Origin: Puniceicoccaceae bacterium Marseille-Q1082
Lineage (GTDB): Bacteria > Verrucomicrobiota > Verrucomicrobiia > Opitutales > Intestinicryptomonadaceae
DNA: 64,000 nt
Reading direction: 5' to 3'
Assembly: GCA_904424815.1 (NCBI GenBank)
Contig: CAJGBI010000001.1
Coordinates: 1,259,671 to 1,323,670 of the forward strand
In this document: piece after piece, positions 50,787-59,407 of the stretch
Layout of the letters: each line of letters starts with the position of its first letter
Numbering within the stretch: position 1 is the first letter of the stretch
The notes under the pieces: generated by a model
Told to the model about the DNA's origin: nothing
Database searches by the model: none
The model's input: the letters and a program-made list of their open reading frames with translations, nothing else
Made by a program: the position numbers and the translations under genes

Positions 50787-52436
50787 CTATTTGCCCGCCG
50801 ATGCCTTCGCCTCCCTGGCGCGCTCCGCCTCGGCCTTCATAGCGTCGGAAAGCGCTACCGCCTTTGAAAGCTTTTCGCCGATATCCGCATGCTTTGAGAG
50901 CTCGCGCGCAAGCGAGGCCACCGCCCCGACGTACTCCATTGAATCCGACAAGCCCGCGAGGCGCTCGAGCGCGGCCTTCGCCGACTGCGCGCCGCCGCGC
51001 GGAATGAGATAGCGGCATATCTCCATCGCCAATCCCCTGTTCGAGGCTTCGGAATAGAGGTCGCGCCCGAGCGCGCCGGAGGCGAGGCGGACGGATTCCG
51101 CAGAATTACCCTCCGCAGCCGCGGTCTGCGAGAGCTTCCAAAGCAGCGCGCCGTCGGGAAATTTTCCGACGTACTTCGAGCCGAAATCGAACGCCGCCGC
51201 CGCGCCTTTTTCGCGCGCGATTCTGTTCATCACGCGGATTACGGAATACTGCGAAAGCGCGTCCGCCGAGCCGGAATCTATGGCGCGCATCTGCGCGTCA
51301 AGACCGGTTTTGAACGGTTTGAAAAGCGGGTCGCCCACGAAGACGCCCTGCCAGCTCAAAAACGGCATCGCGGCAGTCGCTGCCTCGCCCGAGGACATTC
51401 CGCGCGCGAGGGCGAGAGCGTAAACGTGCGGATGGTGCGTGCCGCCGAGGTACGGTTCGTAGACGTTCCCGAAAACCGCCGCCGCGCCTTTGGAAACGAA
51501 CGCCGGAGTCCAATTGGCGGCGTTTCGCATGTCGGAGGCGCTGAACGAATATATGTGCAGCGCGCTCGCCCCGCGCGGGAAAGAAAATCCCTTCTCTGCG
51601 AAATATCCGCACGGGCGGAAAGTGTACCACCCGAAGTAAAACGCCGGCGCGTCCATTCTGTCCGCGCAGCCGAAGAGCCCGGGCTCCGAATTTTCCGATA
51701 CGTCGAATCCCGCGGCGGAAAGGATTTTAGCGGCGGCGTCGAGCCACCGGTCGCCCGTCTTTTCGCGCTTGGACTTGTCTATGTAAACTCGCCCCGCGAT
51801 TCCCCTTTTCTCGGCCTCAATCGCGCTCTTCACGAGCCCCTCCGCGTCCGCGCGCGCCGCTCCGTCGAGCCGCGCCACGGGAATAACGCCCGCTATCGAC
51901 GGCGTCATGCCCCAAGAATAGTTGTTGAAGAGCGGGTTTTTCAAAAATCCCGCGAGCTTTTTTGAGGAAACGAACCTGCCCGAGAGCTCGGAATCGACGC
52001 TCGCGGCGTCGGAAAACGATTTGGGAGGGTTGGGCGCGGGGGAGTTCGGCGACGGGTTCACCCCCCACGGAACGCCCCGGCAGAGCACGAGAAACCCTAT
52101 GTCGTGTGATACATACGAATAGATTTCGCGGCCGGACGGCTCCCTGCCCCCGAGTTTCACCGCCTTCAACGCTCCCCGCTTTGCGAGCTCCGCGACGAGC
52201 GGGTTCTCGATTTTTTCAAAGTATTCCGCCTTTGATATCTTGCCGGCTTTCGGCATCGGCAGCCCGACGATATTCCCCTTGGGAATTCCGCGCGCCGATG
52301 CGTAAAAATCGGCTATCGCGAGAGAATCGGGGTCGTCCGAATTTGCGACAACATAAACCTTTGACGGCAAAACTTCCGCGCGCGCGCAGAGCGCGAAAAG
52401 GGCGGCGGACAAAAAAAAGAAAACGGCGCGTTTCAT
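50787..52436 (-). CDS. TIGR03790-family exported protein
   Basis: 549 aa from the ATG at 52436; an ATG three codons earlier is possible, but the promoter places transcription at the later one. Signal peptide ends near residue 20 (ALCARA|EV). The start VYVVANSDDPDSLAIADFYASARGIPKGNIVGLPMP is the TIGR03790 signature; GFLVLCRGVPWGVNP, YNNYSWGMTP-like and GVFVGDPLFKPF segments also fit. The family is common in Planctomycetes and Verrucomicrobia and its activity is unknown. The C-terminal 150 residues are helical and TPR-like. Confidence 0.85.
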   Translation of the reverse strand: MKRAVFFFLSAALFALCARAEVLPSKVYVVANSDDPDSLAIADFYASARGIPKGNIVGLPMPKAGKISKAEYFEKIENPLVAELAKRGALKAVKLGGREPSGREIYSYVSHDIGFLVLCRGVPWGVNPSPNSPAPNPPKSFSDAASVDSELSGRFVSSKKLAGFLKNPLFNNYSWGMTPSIAGVIPVARLDGAARADAEGLVKSAIEAEKRGIAGRVYIDKSKREKTGDRWLDAAAKILSAAGFDVSENSEPGLFGCADRMDAPAFYFGWYTFRPCGYFAEKGFSFPRGASALHIYSFSASDMRNAANWTPAFVSKGAAAVFGNVYEPYLGGTHHPHVYALALARGMSSGEAATAAMPFLSWQGVFVGDPLFKPFKTGLDAQMRAIDSGSADALSQYSVIRVMNRIAREKGAAAAFDFGSKYVGKFPDGALLWKLSQTAAAEGNSAESVRLASGALGRDLYSEASNRGLAMEICRYLIPRGGAQSAKAALERLAGLSDSMEYVGAVASLARELSKHADIGEKLSKAVALSDAMKAEAERAREAKASAGK

Positions 52437-52443
52437 GGTTTGC

Positions 52444-52472
52444 ATTTTGCCCGAGGCCGCCGCCGTTTACAA
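52444..52472 (-). promoter_or_regulatory. Promoter of the TIGR03790 gene (leaderless type)
   Basis: Minus strand: TTGTAA (52472-52467), 17-bp spacer, CAAAAT (52449-52444), then 7 nt to the ATG at 52436. Confidence 0.55.
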
Positions 52473-52554
52473 GCGGCAAAAAACCCATGGCCCAAAAATT
52501 TCGCCATTTTTATTTTTCGCCGCGGTTCTTCCGAAACCGCTCCGCGCGAAAAGG

Positions 52555-52588
52555 CAAAAAACGCTACGGGCAAACCGGAGCGTTTTTT
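52555..52588 (-). terminator. Terminator of PEP-CTERM paralogue 1
   Basis: AACGCT-CGG pairs with CCG-AGCGTT around a GCAAA loop, with A and T runs on both sides. It is almost identical to the terminator at 54084-54119 of the second paralogue. Confidence 0.8.
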
Positions 52589-52613
52589 GCGGAAATATTG
52601 AAAACGGGAAAAT

Positions 52614-53783
52614 TTATTTTTTCCGCGCACGCCGCGCGGCAAGCGCGAGCGCGAGCGCGCCCAACACCGCCGAAACCGCCGCGGGCTCCGGAACGGCGTT
52701 TAGCACGAGCTTGCCTAGTCCGGCAGCGTCGTCCCACTCGTAAGTCCACACGCCCTGCAACAGATTGCCCTCGCCGTCGTAGGCTGTCAACTTCACATAC
52801 GTTTCATACGTTGAAAGGCAGAGCCTGTCGTCTTCGACAAATATATACGGATCCTCAAACAAAACAGCGTCCGCGCGGTAGTCGTAAAATATGATTTCAA
52901 CATTTTGCACGGCGTGGGCGTCGTTTTTTGTGCTCAGAGCTTTGATTGTAAGCGTCGCGCCGTCGGCAACCGAAAGTTCGAGAACCGCGTTTTTGTTAAA
53001 TTCCAACTCACCACTTATCGAATTGTCGGCGAACGCGTTTATCCTGAAATTGGTCGCAAGATCATTGTCAAACGAAAGCCTCGGCAATTCGCTTAGCGCA
53101 TTTTCGCCGAGAAGATTGAGCGTGAATGTCCCGCTTTGAACGCGCAATAACGAGGAAACCACTCTTCCGCCGGAATGCAAATTCCACTCGCCGCCGTCGG
53201 CGGTTGTAAGACAGAGCGCAGCAGATTCGAGCATCCCGCCGTCGCGGACTGTGAGATTTTTTATGCCAAAATATGAATCGTTCTGCGTCTCCGACATTAC
53301 CGAAACCATGCCGCCGTTTACGTTAAGAGTGTCTATATATGATATCATTCCCCAGCGCGAATGGTACGTCCCCCCAAAGGAGAAAGATCCCGACTTGCCG
53401 ACATTTACGGTTCCGTTGAAATCTAAAATCCGATCCCAATAATTGTCGGAGGACGGCGGATTTTGCCCCATTATATAGAGCGCGCCGGCCACAGTATCCG
53501 AGCCTATGTTGAGCGTTCCCGACCCCGTTAGAATCTTGTTGTTGTAGCCCTCGTACCCCCAGTTGACTTGCGCAAGATCGCCGGCGATGTTCCATACGCC
53601 CGACGGCCCGATTTCCAGCTTCCACCACCAGTCCGCATAAATGTATTCGTTCGATGAAGTGGTAAATTCCCCGTCCAGCGGGGATGTCGGAAGCTCCGCC
53701 ATCAGCGGGACGGCTGCGGAGAGCGACAAAAACGCCGCGGCGAGAGGAAAAGTTGGGAAGGAAAAGAAGCGTTTAATTTTCAT
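52614..53783 (-). CDS. Secreted PEP-CTERM protein, tandem paralogue 1
   Basis: 389 aa. Signal peptide 1-29 (LAAAFLSLSAAVPLMA|E), a repetitive beta-strand passenger (GTLNIGSDT, LTVRDGGMLES, WNLHSGGRVVSSLLRV, GTFTLNLLGENALS) like autotransporter-type strand repeats, and a C-terminal VPEP, hydrophobic helix and RRARKK tail. It is homologous over the full length to the next gene. The role is probably structural or adhesive at the surface, exported through an exosortase-type system. The last three residues of the tail define it as PEP-CTERM rather than a lipoprotein. Confidence 0.87.
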   Translation of the reverse strand: MKIKRFFSFPTFPLAAAFLSLSAAVPLMAELPTSPLDGEFTTSSNEYIYADWWWKLEIGPSGVWNIAGDLAQVNWGYEGYNNKILTGSGTLNIGSDTVAGALYIMGQNPPSSDNYWDRILDFNGTVNVGKSGSFSFGGTYHSRWGMISYIDTLNVNGGMVSVMSETQNDSYFGIKNLTVRDGGMLESAALCLTTADGGEWNLHSGGRVVSSLLRVQSGTFTLNLLGENALSELPRLSFDNDLATNFRINAFADNSISGELEFNKNAVLELSVADGATLTIKALSTKNDAHAVQNVEIIFYDYRADAVLFEDPYIFVEDDRLCLSTYETYVKLTAYDGEGNLLQGVWTYEWDDAAGLGKLVLNAVPEPAAVSAVLGALALALAARRARKK

Positions 53784-53794
53784 AGTAATTTTGA

Positions 53795-53823
53795 AAAGTA
53801 GGCGGAAGGGTTAACAATGTCAA
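53795..53823 (-). promoter_or_regulatory. Promoter of PEP-CTERM paralogue 1
   Basis: TTGACA (53823-53818), 17-bp spacer, TACTTT (53800-53795), 11 nt to the ATG. Confidence 0.65.
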
Positions 53824-54083
53824 GTTTTTGAGCAATTTTTAATCAACTATTTTCATACATCCATCCGCCGGATTTTCCCACCCCCCCCCATACGCGCATT
53901 TTTCCACTCCGCTTAAACAGCAACCCCGCGTATCCGCCGCCGAAAACCCGCCGTTCCCACTCCCCTTTCTTCCGCGAACGATAAAAAATTCCGAACAAAA
54001 ATATCGGTATTCCCTGCTCTTGCCGCCGAGCCGCTCCGCCCGCGCGCCGCAACGCCGGAGATTGCCACGCCCTCAATTTCCCG

Positions 54084-54119
54084 CAAAAAAACGCTCCGGC
54101 GCAAACCGGAGCGTTTTTA
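54084..54119 (-). terminator. Terminator of PEP-CTERM paralogue 2
   Basis: AACGCTCCGG (54090-54099) and CCGGAGCGTT (54106-54115) form a perfect 10-bp stem flanked by A and T runs. Confidence 0.87.
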
Positions 54120-54156
54120 ATAAAAACCAATCTATATAAAACTAAACCCGAATGTA

Positions 54157-55308
54157 CTATTTTCTTCTCCGCCGCGCGGCAAACGCAAGCGCGAGCGCGC
54201 CCAACACCGCCGCAACCGCCGCGGGCTCCGGAATGGCGTTCAGCACAAGCTTGCCGGTCTCGCCGTTCCAGTCGTAAACCCATTCGCCCTGCAAAAGGTT
54301 GCCCTCGCCGTCGTAGGCTATCAAATCCACAAACGTATTGATAGAGGGTATGTAGAGCCTGTTGTCCTCAACCCAGATATCGGAAGTGCCAAATAGAACG
54401 GAATCCGCGCTGTAATCGTAAAATACGAAAGTCACATCCGTCAGAGACTGGACGTTGCTCTTGCTTGTAAGATTTTCAATATTTAGCGTCGCGCCATCCG
54501 CAACGGAAAGCCCGAGAGTCGCGTTGCTGTTTAATTCAAGCGTTTCAATCGAGTTGTTTGCCGAAACGTTTATTCTGAAATCGGTCACAAGATCACTGTC
54601 AAACGAAAGCCTCGGCAATCCGCTTAGCGCATTTTCGCTGAGAAGATTGAGCGTGAATGTCCCGCCTTTAACGCGCAATAACGAGGAAACCACTCCTCCG
54701 CCGGAATGCAAATTCCACTCGCCGCCGTCCGCGGTTGTAAGAGAGAGCGCAGATTCGAGCCTCCCGCCGTCGCGGACTGTGAGATTTTTTATGCTGAAAT
54801 ATGAATTGTTCGCCGTTTCCGACAACACGGAAGCCGTGCCGCCGTTTATATTCAGCGTGCCTATTGAAAATATATCGCCGTAATGCGAATTGTACGACCC
54901 GCCCAATGTAAACTGGCCTTTGCGTGCGACATTTATGGTGCCTGAAAAATCAAACCACAAATGGTACACCTCCCCTTCGAGCGGATTCGAACCCATAATA
55001 TAAAGGGCTCCGCCCTGCGTGTCGGATCCAAGATTTATAGTGCCATCGCCAGTGAGAAAATTGCGGTGCCAATCTTCGTAAGCCCAGTTGACCTGCGCCA
55101 TATCGCCTACGATATTCCATACTCCGGTCGAGTTGATTACATACTGCGTCCAGTTGCCGCCGGTAGAGGAAACGGTTTCGTTGGAGGAGGTGGTAAATTC
55201 GTCATTTAGCGGAAATGACGGAAGATCCGCAAGAGCGGGCGCGGAGCACGCTAAAAGCGCCGCGGCGGTAAAAAGAGAATTTATCGGGGAGAAAATTATT
55301 TTTTTCAT
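54157..55308 (-). CDS. Secreted PEP-CTERM protein, tandem paralogue 2
   Basis: 383 aa from the ATG at 55308; an in-frame upstream start precedes the signal peptide and the promoter. Signal peptide 1-28 (LFTAAALLACSAPALA|D). Passenger and tail match paralogue 1 closely in the middle (LTVRDGGRLESALSLTTADG, WNLHSGGGVVSSLLRVKGG) and in the C-terminal half, less in the N-terminal 100 residues. The end is IPEP, a hydrophobic helix and RRRRK. The two genes arose by tandem duplication that included promoter and terminator. Confidence 0.87.
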   Translation of the reverse strand: MKKIIFSPINSLFTAAALLACSAPALADLPSFPLNDEFTTSSNETVSSTGGNWTQYVINSTGVWNIVGDMAQVNWAYEDWHRNFLTGDGTINLGSDTQGGALYIMGSNPLEGEVYHLWFDFSGTINVARKGQFTLGGSYNSHYGDIFSIGTLNINGGTASVLSETANNSYFSIKNLTVRDGGRLESALSLTTADGGEWNLHSGGGVVSSLLRVKGGTFTLNLLSENALSGLPRLSFDSDLVTDFRINVSANNSIETLELNSNATLGLSVADGATLNIENLTSKSNVQSLTDVTFVFYDYSADSVLFGTSDIWVEDNRLYIPSINTFVDLIAYDGEGNLLQGEWVYDWNGETGKLVLNAIPEPAAVAAVLGALALAFAARRRRK

Positions 55309-55319
55309 AGTAACAATTT

Positions 55320-55347
55320 GGAGTAGCAGAGGGGTTAAATATGTCAA
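55320..55347 (-). promoter_or_regulatory. Promoter of PEP-CTERM paralogue 2
   Basis: TTGACA (55347-55342), 16-bp spacer, TACTCC (55325-55320), 11 nt to the ATG, the same geometry as paralogue 1. Confidence 0.65.
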
Positions 55348-55707
55348 ATATTTTTTTGTTAGAATTCTATTAGCCCATTTAAAAATTTCTTGTTAATTTT
55401 CATCAACATACGCTATTTCGTTTCCAAGGCGCAAAATTTCCCGACGCGCCTTGAATTTACCCGTTCCCAGCCCCGCATTTTCCCCAAACGCCGCAACCGC
55501 TCCATACCGAACTTCGCCGGCGGACCGAATTTTATTCAATTTCCCGAACATTTGCCCCCCCTGCCGACGCAGACGGAATGCAAAGAACCGCTATAACCCG
55601 AGAGCTTTTCCGATAAACGCCGACGCTCCCGTATCGCCGCGCAGGGCGCAGGGTTTGGCGCGCTCGGCGGCGAATGCGGCGGGCGCGCTTTCACCCCCGC
55701 GCCCGCT
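55348..55707. other. 360-bp gap, no gene supported
   Basis: Lies between the PEP-CTERM promoter and the end of the ABC binding-protein gene. A GC-rich inverted repeat near 55677-55707 could slow transcription from the right but lacks a T run. Nothing else seen. Confidence 0.45.
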
Positions 55708-56574
55708 TCAATTTTTAGCGCAAAATTCGCGCATTATCCGCAGCGCTTCCAAGACGCGCGGGCTCGGGATCGTCGCGATGTCGCGGTGTATGAAACAAAT
55801 TTTGGAGCCTTTTACCGCCGGCGTCGACGCCCACGCGGGGTCGGACTTAAACCGCCGCATAATCTCGCTTTCGTCGGCGGAAGATGAAACTTCCGCAAAA
55901 ATTATCTCGGGCGCGGAGGCGACTATGAATTCGCGCGAGAGAACCGGCCACGGCGCGCCCGACGGGCCCGCGCAATTCTCCAGCCCGCACGCCTCCAGGA
56001 GCCCGCCGACAAAAGACCCCGCGCCCGCCGCCATATTTCCGAACATAAAAAGCGCCCTCCTCCCGCGCCCTGCCGCCCTTCCCTCGGGGCTCGAAAGCTC
56101 CGCGTCGAAACCGCGCGCGATTTTCTCCGCCTCGGCGTCCCTGAAAAAAACCTTTCCGAGCAGGGCGACGTCTTTGGAAATATTGCCTATGCCCTCCGGA
56201 TTCGTGAAAAACGCGCGAACCCCCACCGATTCGAGCCTGCGGGCTATCGCCCTTCCCGTCGGGCTGAGCGGCAGAAGGAATATGTCGGGCTTGAAAGACG
56301 CGATTTTCTCGTAGTCGGGGTTGAGCAGCCCGCCGAGCCTGGGCTTGGACTTGGCCGCCTCCGGATATATGCAGTAGTTGGAATTGCCCAGCAGTAAATC
56401 CTGCGCGCCTATCGCGAAAATCTCCTGCGATATGCTCGGGACGACAGTCGCCGCGCTCGGCGGGGAGGCGAACTCGAAAACTTTTCCGGAGGCGTCTTCG
56501 ACCGTCCGTGCGGCCGCGGAAACGGCGGCGGCAAAAGCGGCGGCGCAGGCAAACGCCAATGCCGCGCGCTTCAT
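55708..56574 (-). CDS. ABC transporter substrate-binding protein, iron/cobalamin type (FecB/BtuF-like)
   Basis: 288 aa from the ATG at 56574, overlapping the upstream stop (ATGA). Signal peptide 1-21 (ALAFACAAAFAAAVSAAA). The class III binding-protein layout is present: VVPSISQEIFAIGAQDLLLGNSNYCIYP, LLNPDYEKIASFKPDIFLLP, a long connecting helix, then APEIIFAEVSS and the closing FIHRDIATIPSPRVLEALRIM. No lipobox Cys is seen. The family delivers ferric siderophores, haem or cobalamin to an ABC permease; permease and ATPase genes are not in the window. Confidence 0.88.
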   Translation of the reverse strand: MKRAALAFACAAAFAAAVSAAARTVEDASGKVFEFASPPSAATVVPSISQEIFAIGAQDLLLGNSNYCIYPEAAKSKPRLGGLLNPDYEKIASFKPDIFLLPLSPTGRAIARRLESVGVRAFFTNPEGIGNISKDVALLGKVFFRDAEAEKIARGFDAELSSPEGRAAGRGRRALFMFGNMAAGAGSFVGGLLEACGLENCAGPSGAPWPVLSREFIVASAPEIIFAEVSSSADESEIMRRFKSDPAWASTPAVKGSKICFIHRDIATIPSPRVLEALRIMREFCAKN

Positions 56575-57302
56575 TTCTTTTCCCTCTTTAACATTGCCTC
56601 CTCGAGAGAAAGCCCCGTGCACTCGCCCATCGCGCCGAAGAGCCTGTACATCGCGTAAAACAAAACCGCCATCGTCGGGAGAGCGATCACGGGAAAGGAA
56701 AGCGCTGTCATGCGCCCGACCTCCGCGTTGAACGCCTCTGTTCCGGCCTCGCTTCTGAATATGTACGAAGCCAGCGCGAAATTCAAAACGGAGCTAAGCA
56801 AAAACGAGCCCGCCACCCAGAGCGTGGCGCGCCTCAGGGCGGCGTCGAATTTTTCGCGCGTGCCGCGCGCGTCGAGCGCGGCCTCGATTTTCGGCAAGTC
56901 CACGACGCTCTCGTTGAGCATTATGATTTTCGCCAGAGGCCTGCGCGTGGCGGCTGTCGCCAAAACCGCCGCCCCCAAAGCGAGCGGCACCAGCCCCTCC
57001 TTGGCGATAATCCACTCCCGCGACATCTTCATGAGGCCTATCCCGCCCGTGAGCAGCACGCTCGCGACCCCTATTGCGGAAAATATGTTGAACTTGCGCC
57101 GCCCTGCCAAATCCCAAACGCCGTAAGCGAGAGGAAAGAGCAGGGCGAACACGAAAACGCGCGTGTCCGCGTTTTCGCCCGCAATCCCCGCCATCTCGAA
57201 AAGCGCTTTGCCCTTTATGAGCAGAAGGCTAGGTATGGCTATGTTAAAGCCTATGTTGAGCCACGGGTTTTCCCGCTTTTGTTTTGCTCCGGAATCCGTC
57301 AC
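56571..57302 (-). CDS. VC0807-like membrane protein
   Basis: 243 aa, GTG start at 57302 overlapping the stop of the upstream glycosyltransferase gene (GTGA). ENPWLNIGFNIAIPSLLLIKG at 11-31 is the typical start of the VC0807 family. About six hydrophobic segments follow (for example VFVFALLFPLAYGVWDLAG, FNIFSAIGVASVLLTGGIGL, VIALPTMAVLFYAMYRLFG). The function of the family is not established. It is coupled by overlap to both neighbours, so the three genes form one transcript. Confidence 0.7.
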   Translation of the reverse strand: MTDSGAKQKRENPWLNIGFNIAIPSLLLIKGKALFEMAGIAGENADTRVFVFALLFPLAYGVWDLAGRRKFNIFSAIGVASVLLTGGIGLMKMSREWIIAKEGLVPLALGAAVLATAATRRPLAKIIMLNESVVDLPKIEAALDARGTREKFDAALRRATLWVAGSFLLSSVLNFALASYIFRSEAGTEAFNAEVGRMTALSFPVIALPTMAVLFYAMYRLFGAMGECTGLSLEEAMLKREKK

Positions 57303-59062
57303 TTTTTAACCCTCACAAGAACCATGTCGAGATTGCGGAGGACGGCGTCGAATGAAACGCCCGCGCCGGAAAGCCTCCCGAGATCGCGCTCGCGCAGGGC
57401 GACGAACACGGGGGACTTCGCCGAAGCCGCGAATTCCTTGAACTCCTTTTCCGAGGGAAAGAATTTGCCGTCGTATTCGCCCCTGCCGCGCATAAAGCCG
57501 AACTTCTGCTCTTCCGGCGGCATTCCTATCATGAGCACCGTGCGGCCGAGCCACACGGGCAGGTCCTGAAAATAATTGTAGTCGTACGCCACGGCGACGC
57601 TGGCGGAAGGGTTTGAAGCGAGAATCTCTTCCGCGAGGGGCCGCGCGCTCGGGCGCTGTACAAACTTTCCCACGGGGTTGAAAAAGAGCAGAAAAACCGC
57701 GGAAAGCGCAAAGGCGCGGACGAAGAACTTTTTGTCGTCGCCGCCGCGAATTGTTGCAAACAGCGCAAGGGACGATATGAGCGTATACGCCGACAGCGCG
57801 CCGAACATGGCCCACGCCGACTGCGGGTCGGCAATCTTTCCCTTGGCTATCAAAACATGGCAGGCGACGGGGGCGGCTGCCGCGCCCAAAATCCCAAGAC
57901 CGGCAAAAATTCTTTTTGCGATTTGCGCGCCCGCGATTTTCCCCTCCCAGTTTTTGGAAAGCCACGCTCCGAACAACACCGCAAACGCCGGATACACCGG
58001 AATTATGTACGGGGCGAGCTTAGAGCGCGATATGGAGAAAAACAGCACCACAAAGCAAATCCAGACAAGAAAGAAGAGGGCTTCCGGATTCTCGGCGCGC
58101 AGCCTCCGCCACCCGTCCGCGAAAATGCCGCGCACAACCGCCGGCAAAAACACGACCCACGGTATCAGCCCGACGGGGACGAGAACCAGAAAGAACCAGA
58201 ACGGCTGCGCGCGATTGGACGTCTCGGCGTCTATGAAGCGCAATACGTGCTCGTGTATTATATAATACCAGAAAAACCCCTGGCCGTCCCACTTCTTCGA
58301 GAAAATCCCCTCCGCCTCCGGATACGCCGGATTGGCCGCCGCGGCGAGCAGGTGCCACGGCAGCGCGATCGCCGTAAAAACCGCAATTCCCAACGCAATC
58401 CACGCGATGTCCGGCTTTTTGAGCGACCGCAAAAACGCAACCGGCCCGACCAGCAGCGCGTATATGAAAATTGTGGCGGCCGGAATCAAAACTCCGATGA
58501 GCCCCTTGGTCATGACGGCCAGCGCGCAGAACGCAAAAAACGCGACGGTCAGCGTCCCGCGCCATACCCCCGAGCGCCTCAACGCCACGATAAAGCAAAA
58601 CATCGCGGCCGATATGAACACTGCGACCGCCATGTCGAGCGTGACGATCTGCCCGAGCGCGTAGTAAAACAGGAAAGTCGCCAAAAACGCGGCGGCGAAA
58701 ATTCCCGCGCGCCTGCCGTAGAGGGCGCGGGCGGCGCAGTACGAGGCGCAAATCCCGAAAACCGCCATCAGGGAATTGGCGAACCGAGCCGAAAACTGGT
58801 TCGTGCCGAAAACTTTCAGCGACGCCGCCTGCATCCAATAGAACATCGGCGGCTTGTAGAAATACGGCATGTCGTTCAGGCGCGGGGTGGTCATGTCGGA
58901 GTGCGCGAGCATTTCGCGCGGAATCTCCGTATACCTTCCCTCATCGGGGCTCGCGAGGGGGCGCGTGAAACTCAAAGACATGTACAGCGCGCACGAAACC
59001 GCGAAAATGACGGCCAAATCCGCAAGCCAGCGCGCTCCTTTTCCGGGGCAAAATTCTTTCAT
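57299..59062 (-). CDS. ArnT-like GT39-family membrane glycosyltransferase
   Basis: 587 aa from the ATG at 59062. Longer in-frame starts exist, but a promoter and the family start point here. The first periplasmic loop has SPDEGRYTEIPREMLAHSDM with the catalytic-type Asp/Glu pair (D-E near 42-43), and YFYKPPMFYW is the usual ArnT/PMT segment. Around eleven membrane helices are followed by a soluble C-terminal domain (SVAVAYDYNYFQDLPVWLG). These enzymes transfer sugars from a polyprenyl carrier to lipid A or other acceptors in the periplasm. First gene of a three-gene overlapping operon. Confidence 0.9.
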   Translation of the reverse strand: MKEFCPGKGARWLADLAVIFAVSCALYMSLSFTRPLASPDEGRYTEIPREMLAHSDMTTPRLNDMPYFYKPPMFYWMQAASLKVFGTNQFSARFANSLMAVFGICASYCAARALYGRRAGIFAAAFLATFLFYYALGQIVTLDMAVAVFISAAMFCFIVALRRSGVWRGTLTVAFFAFCALAVMTKGLIGVLIPAATIFIYALLVGPVAFLRSLKKPDIAWIALGIAVFTAIALPWHLLAAAANPAYPEAEGIFSKKWDGQGFFWYYIIHEHVLRFIDAETSNRAQPFWFFLVLVPVGLIPWVVFLPAVVRGIFADGWRRLRAENPEALFFLVWICFVVLFFSISRSKLAPYIIPVYPAFAVLFGAWLSKNWEGKIAGAQIAKRIFAGLGILGAAAAPVACHVLIAKGKIADPQSAWAMFGALSAYTLISSLALFATIRGGDDKKFFVRAFALSAVFLLFFNPVGKFVQRPSARPLAEEILASNPSASVAVAYDYNYFQDLPVWLGRTVLMIGMPPEEQKFGFMRGRGEYDGKFFPSEKEFKEFAASAKSPVFVALRERDLGRLSGAGVSFDAVLRNLDMVLVRVKK

Positions 59063-59069
59063 ACGCGCG

Positions 59070-59099
59070 AATATTGGAAATGCGCGCGCGGCTATACAA
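59070..59099 (-). promoter_or_regulatory. Promoter of the ArnT-like operon (leaderless type)
   Basis: Minus strand: TTGTAT (59099-59094), 18-bp spacer, AATATT (59075-59070), then 7 nt to the ATG at 59062. Confidence 0.55.
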
Positions 59100-59210
59100 G
59101 AATAATCTTGAATTTGTGCGCTGCCTATATGAAAAAACGCCCAAAAAAAGTCTTGCCAAACCAAATAAGCGCGGCAAAATAGTCCGGAATTAATTTTAAA
59201 ACAAAACGAC

Positions 59211-59396
59211 ATGCCAGAAGAATCTAACAAAAAGAAAGTCACGGAAATCGGATTCATCGAAGCCGAAGCTCTCAACCGCTACGTCACCGAAACGGGAAAA
59301 ATTCTCCCCCGCAAGTTTACGGGGCTGACGGCGAAGGAGCAGCGCCACGTCAAGAAGACGATAAAGCATGCCCGCAACATGCTCCTGATGAAATAG
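59211..59396 (+). CDS. rpsR: Ribosomal protein bS18
   Basis: 61 aa. TGKILPRKFTGLTAKEQRHVKKTIKHARNMLLM is the diagnostic S18 core. It is shorter at the N-terminus than the E. coli protein (75 aa) and without a CxxC zinc motif. S18 binds the 30S platform together with bS6. Unusually it is not next to rpsF or rplI here but 11 nt before a tsaC-type gene, so both translation genes share a transcript. Confidence 0.9.
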   Translation: MPEESNKKKVTEIGFIEAEALNRYVTETGKILPRKFTGLTAKEQRHVKKTIKHARNMLLMK

Positions 59397-59407
59397 CCTT
59401 TCCCGAA

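Noticed and set aside
57857-59182. 441-codon plus-strand frame opposite the ArnT-like gene
   Set aside because: Shadow of a gene with all membrane helices and motifs in place; its own product is Arg/Pro-rich.
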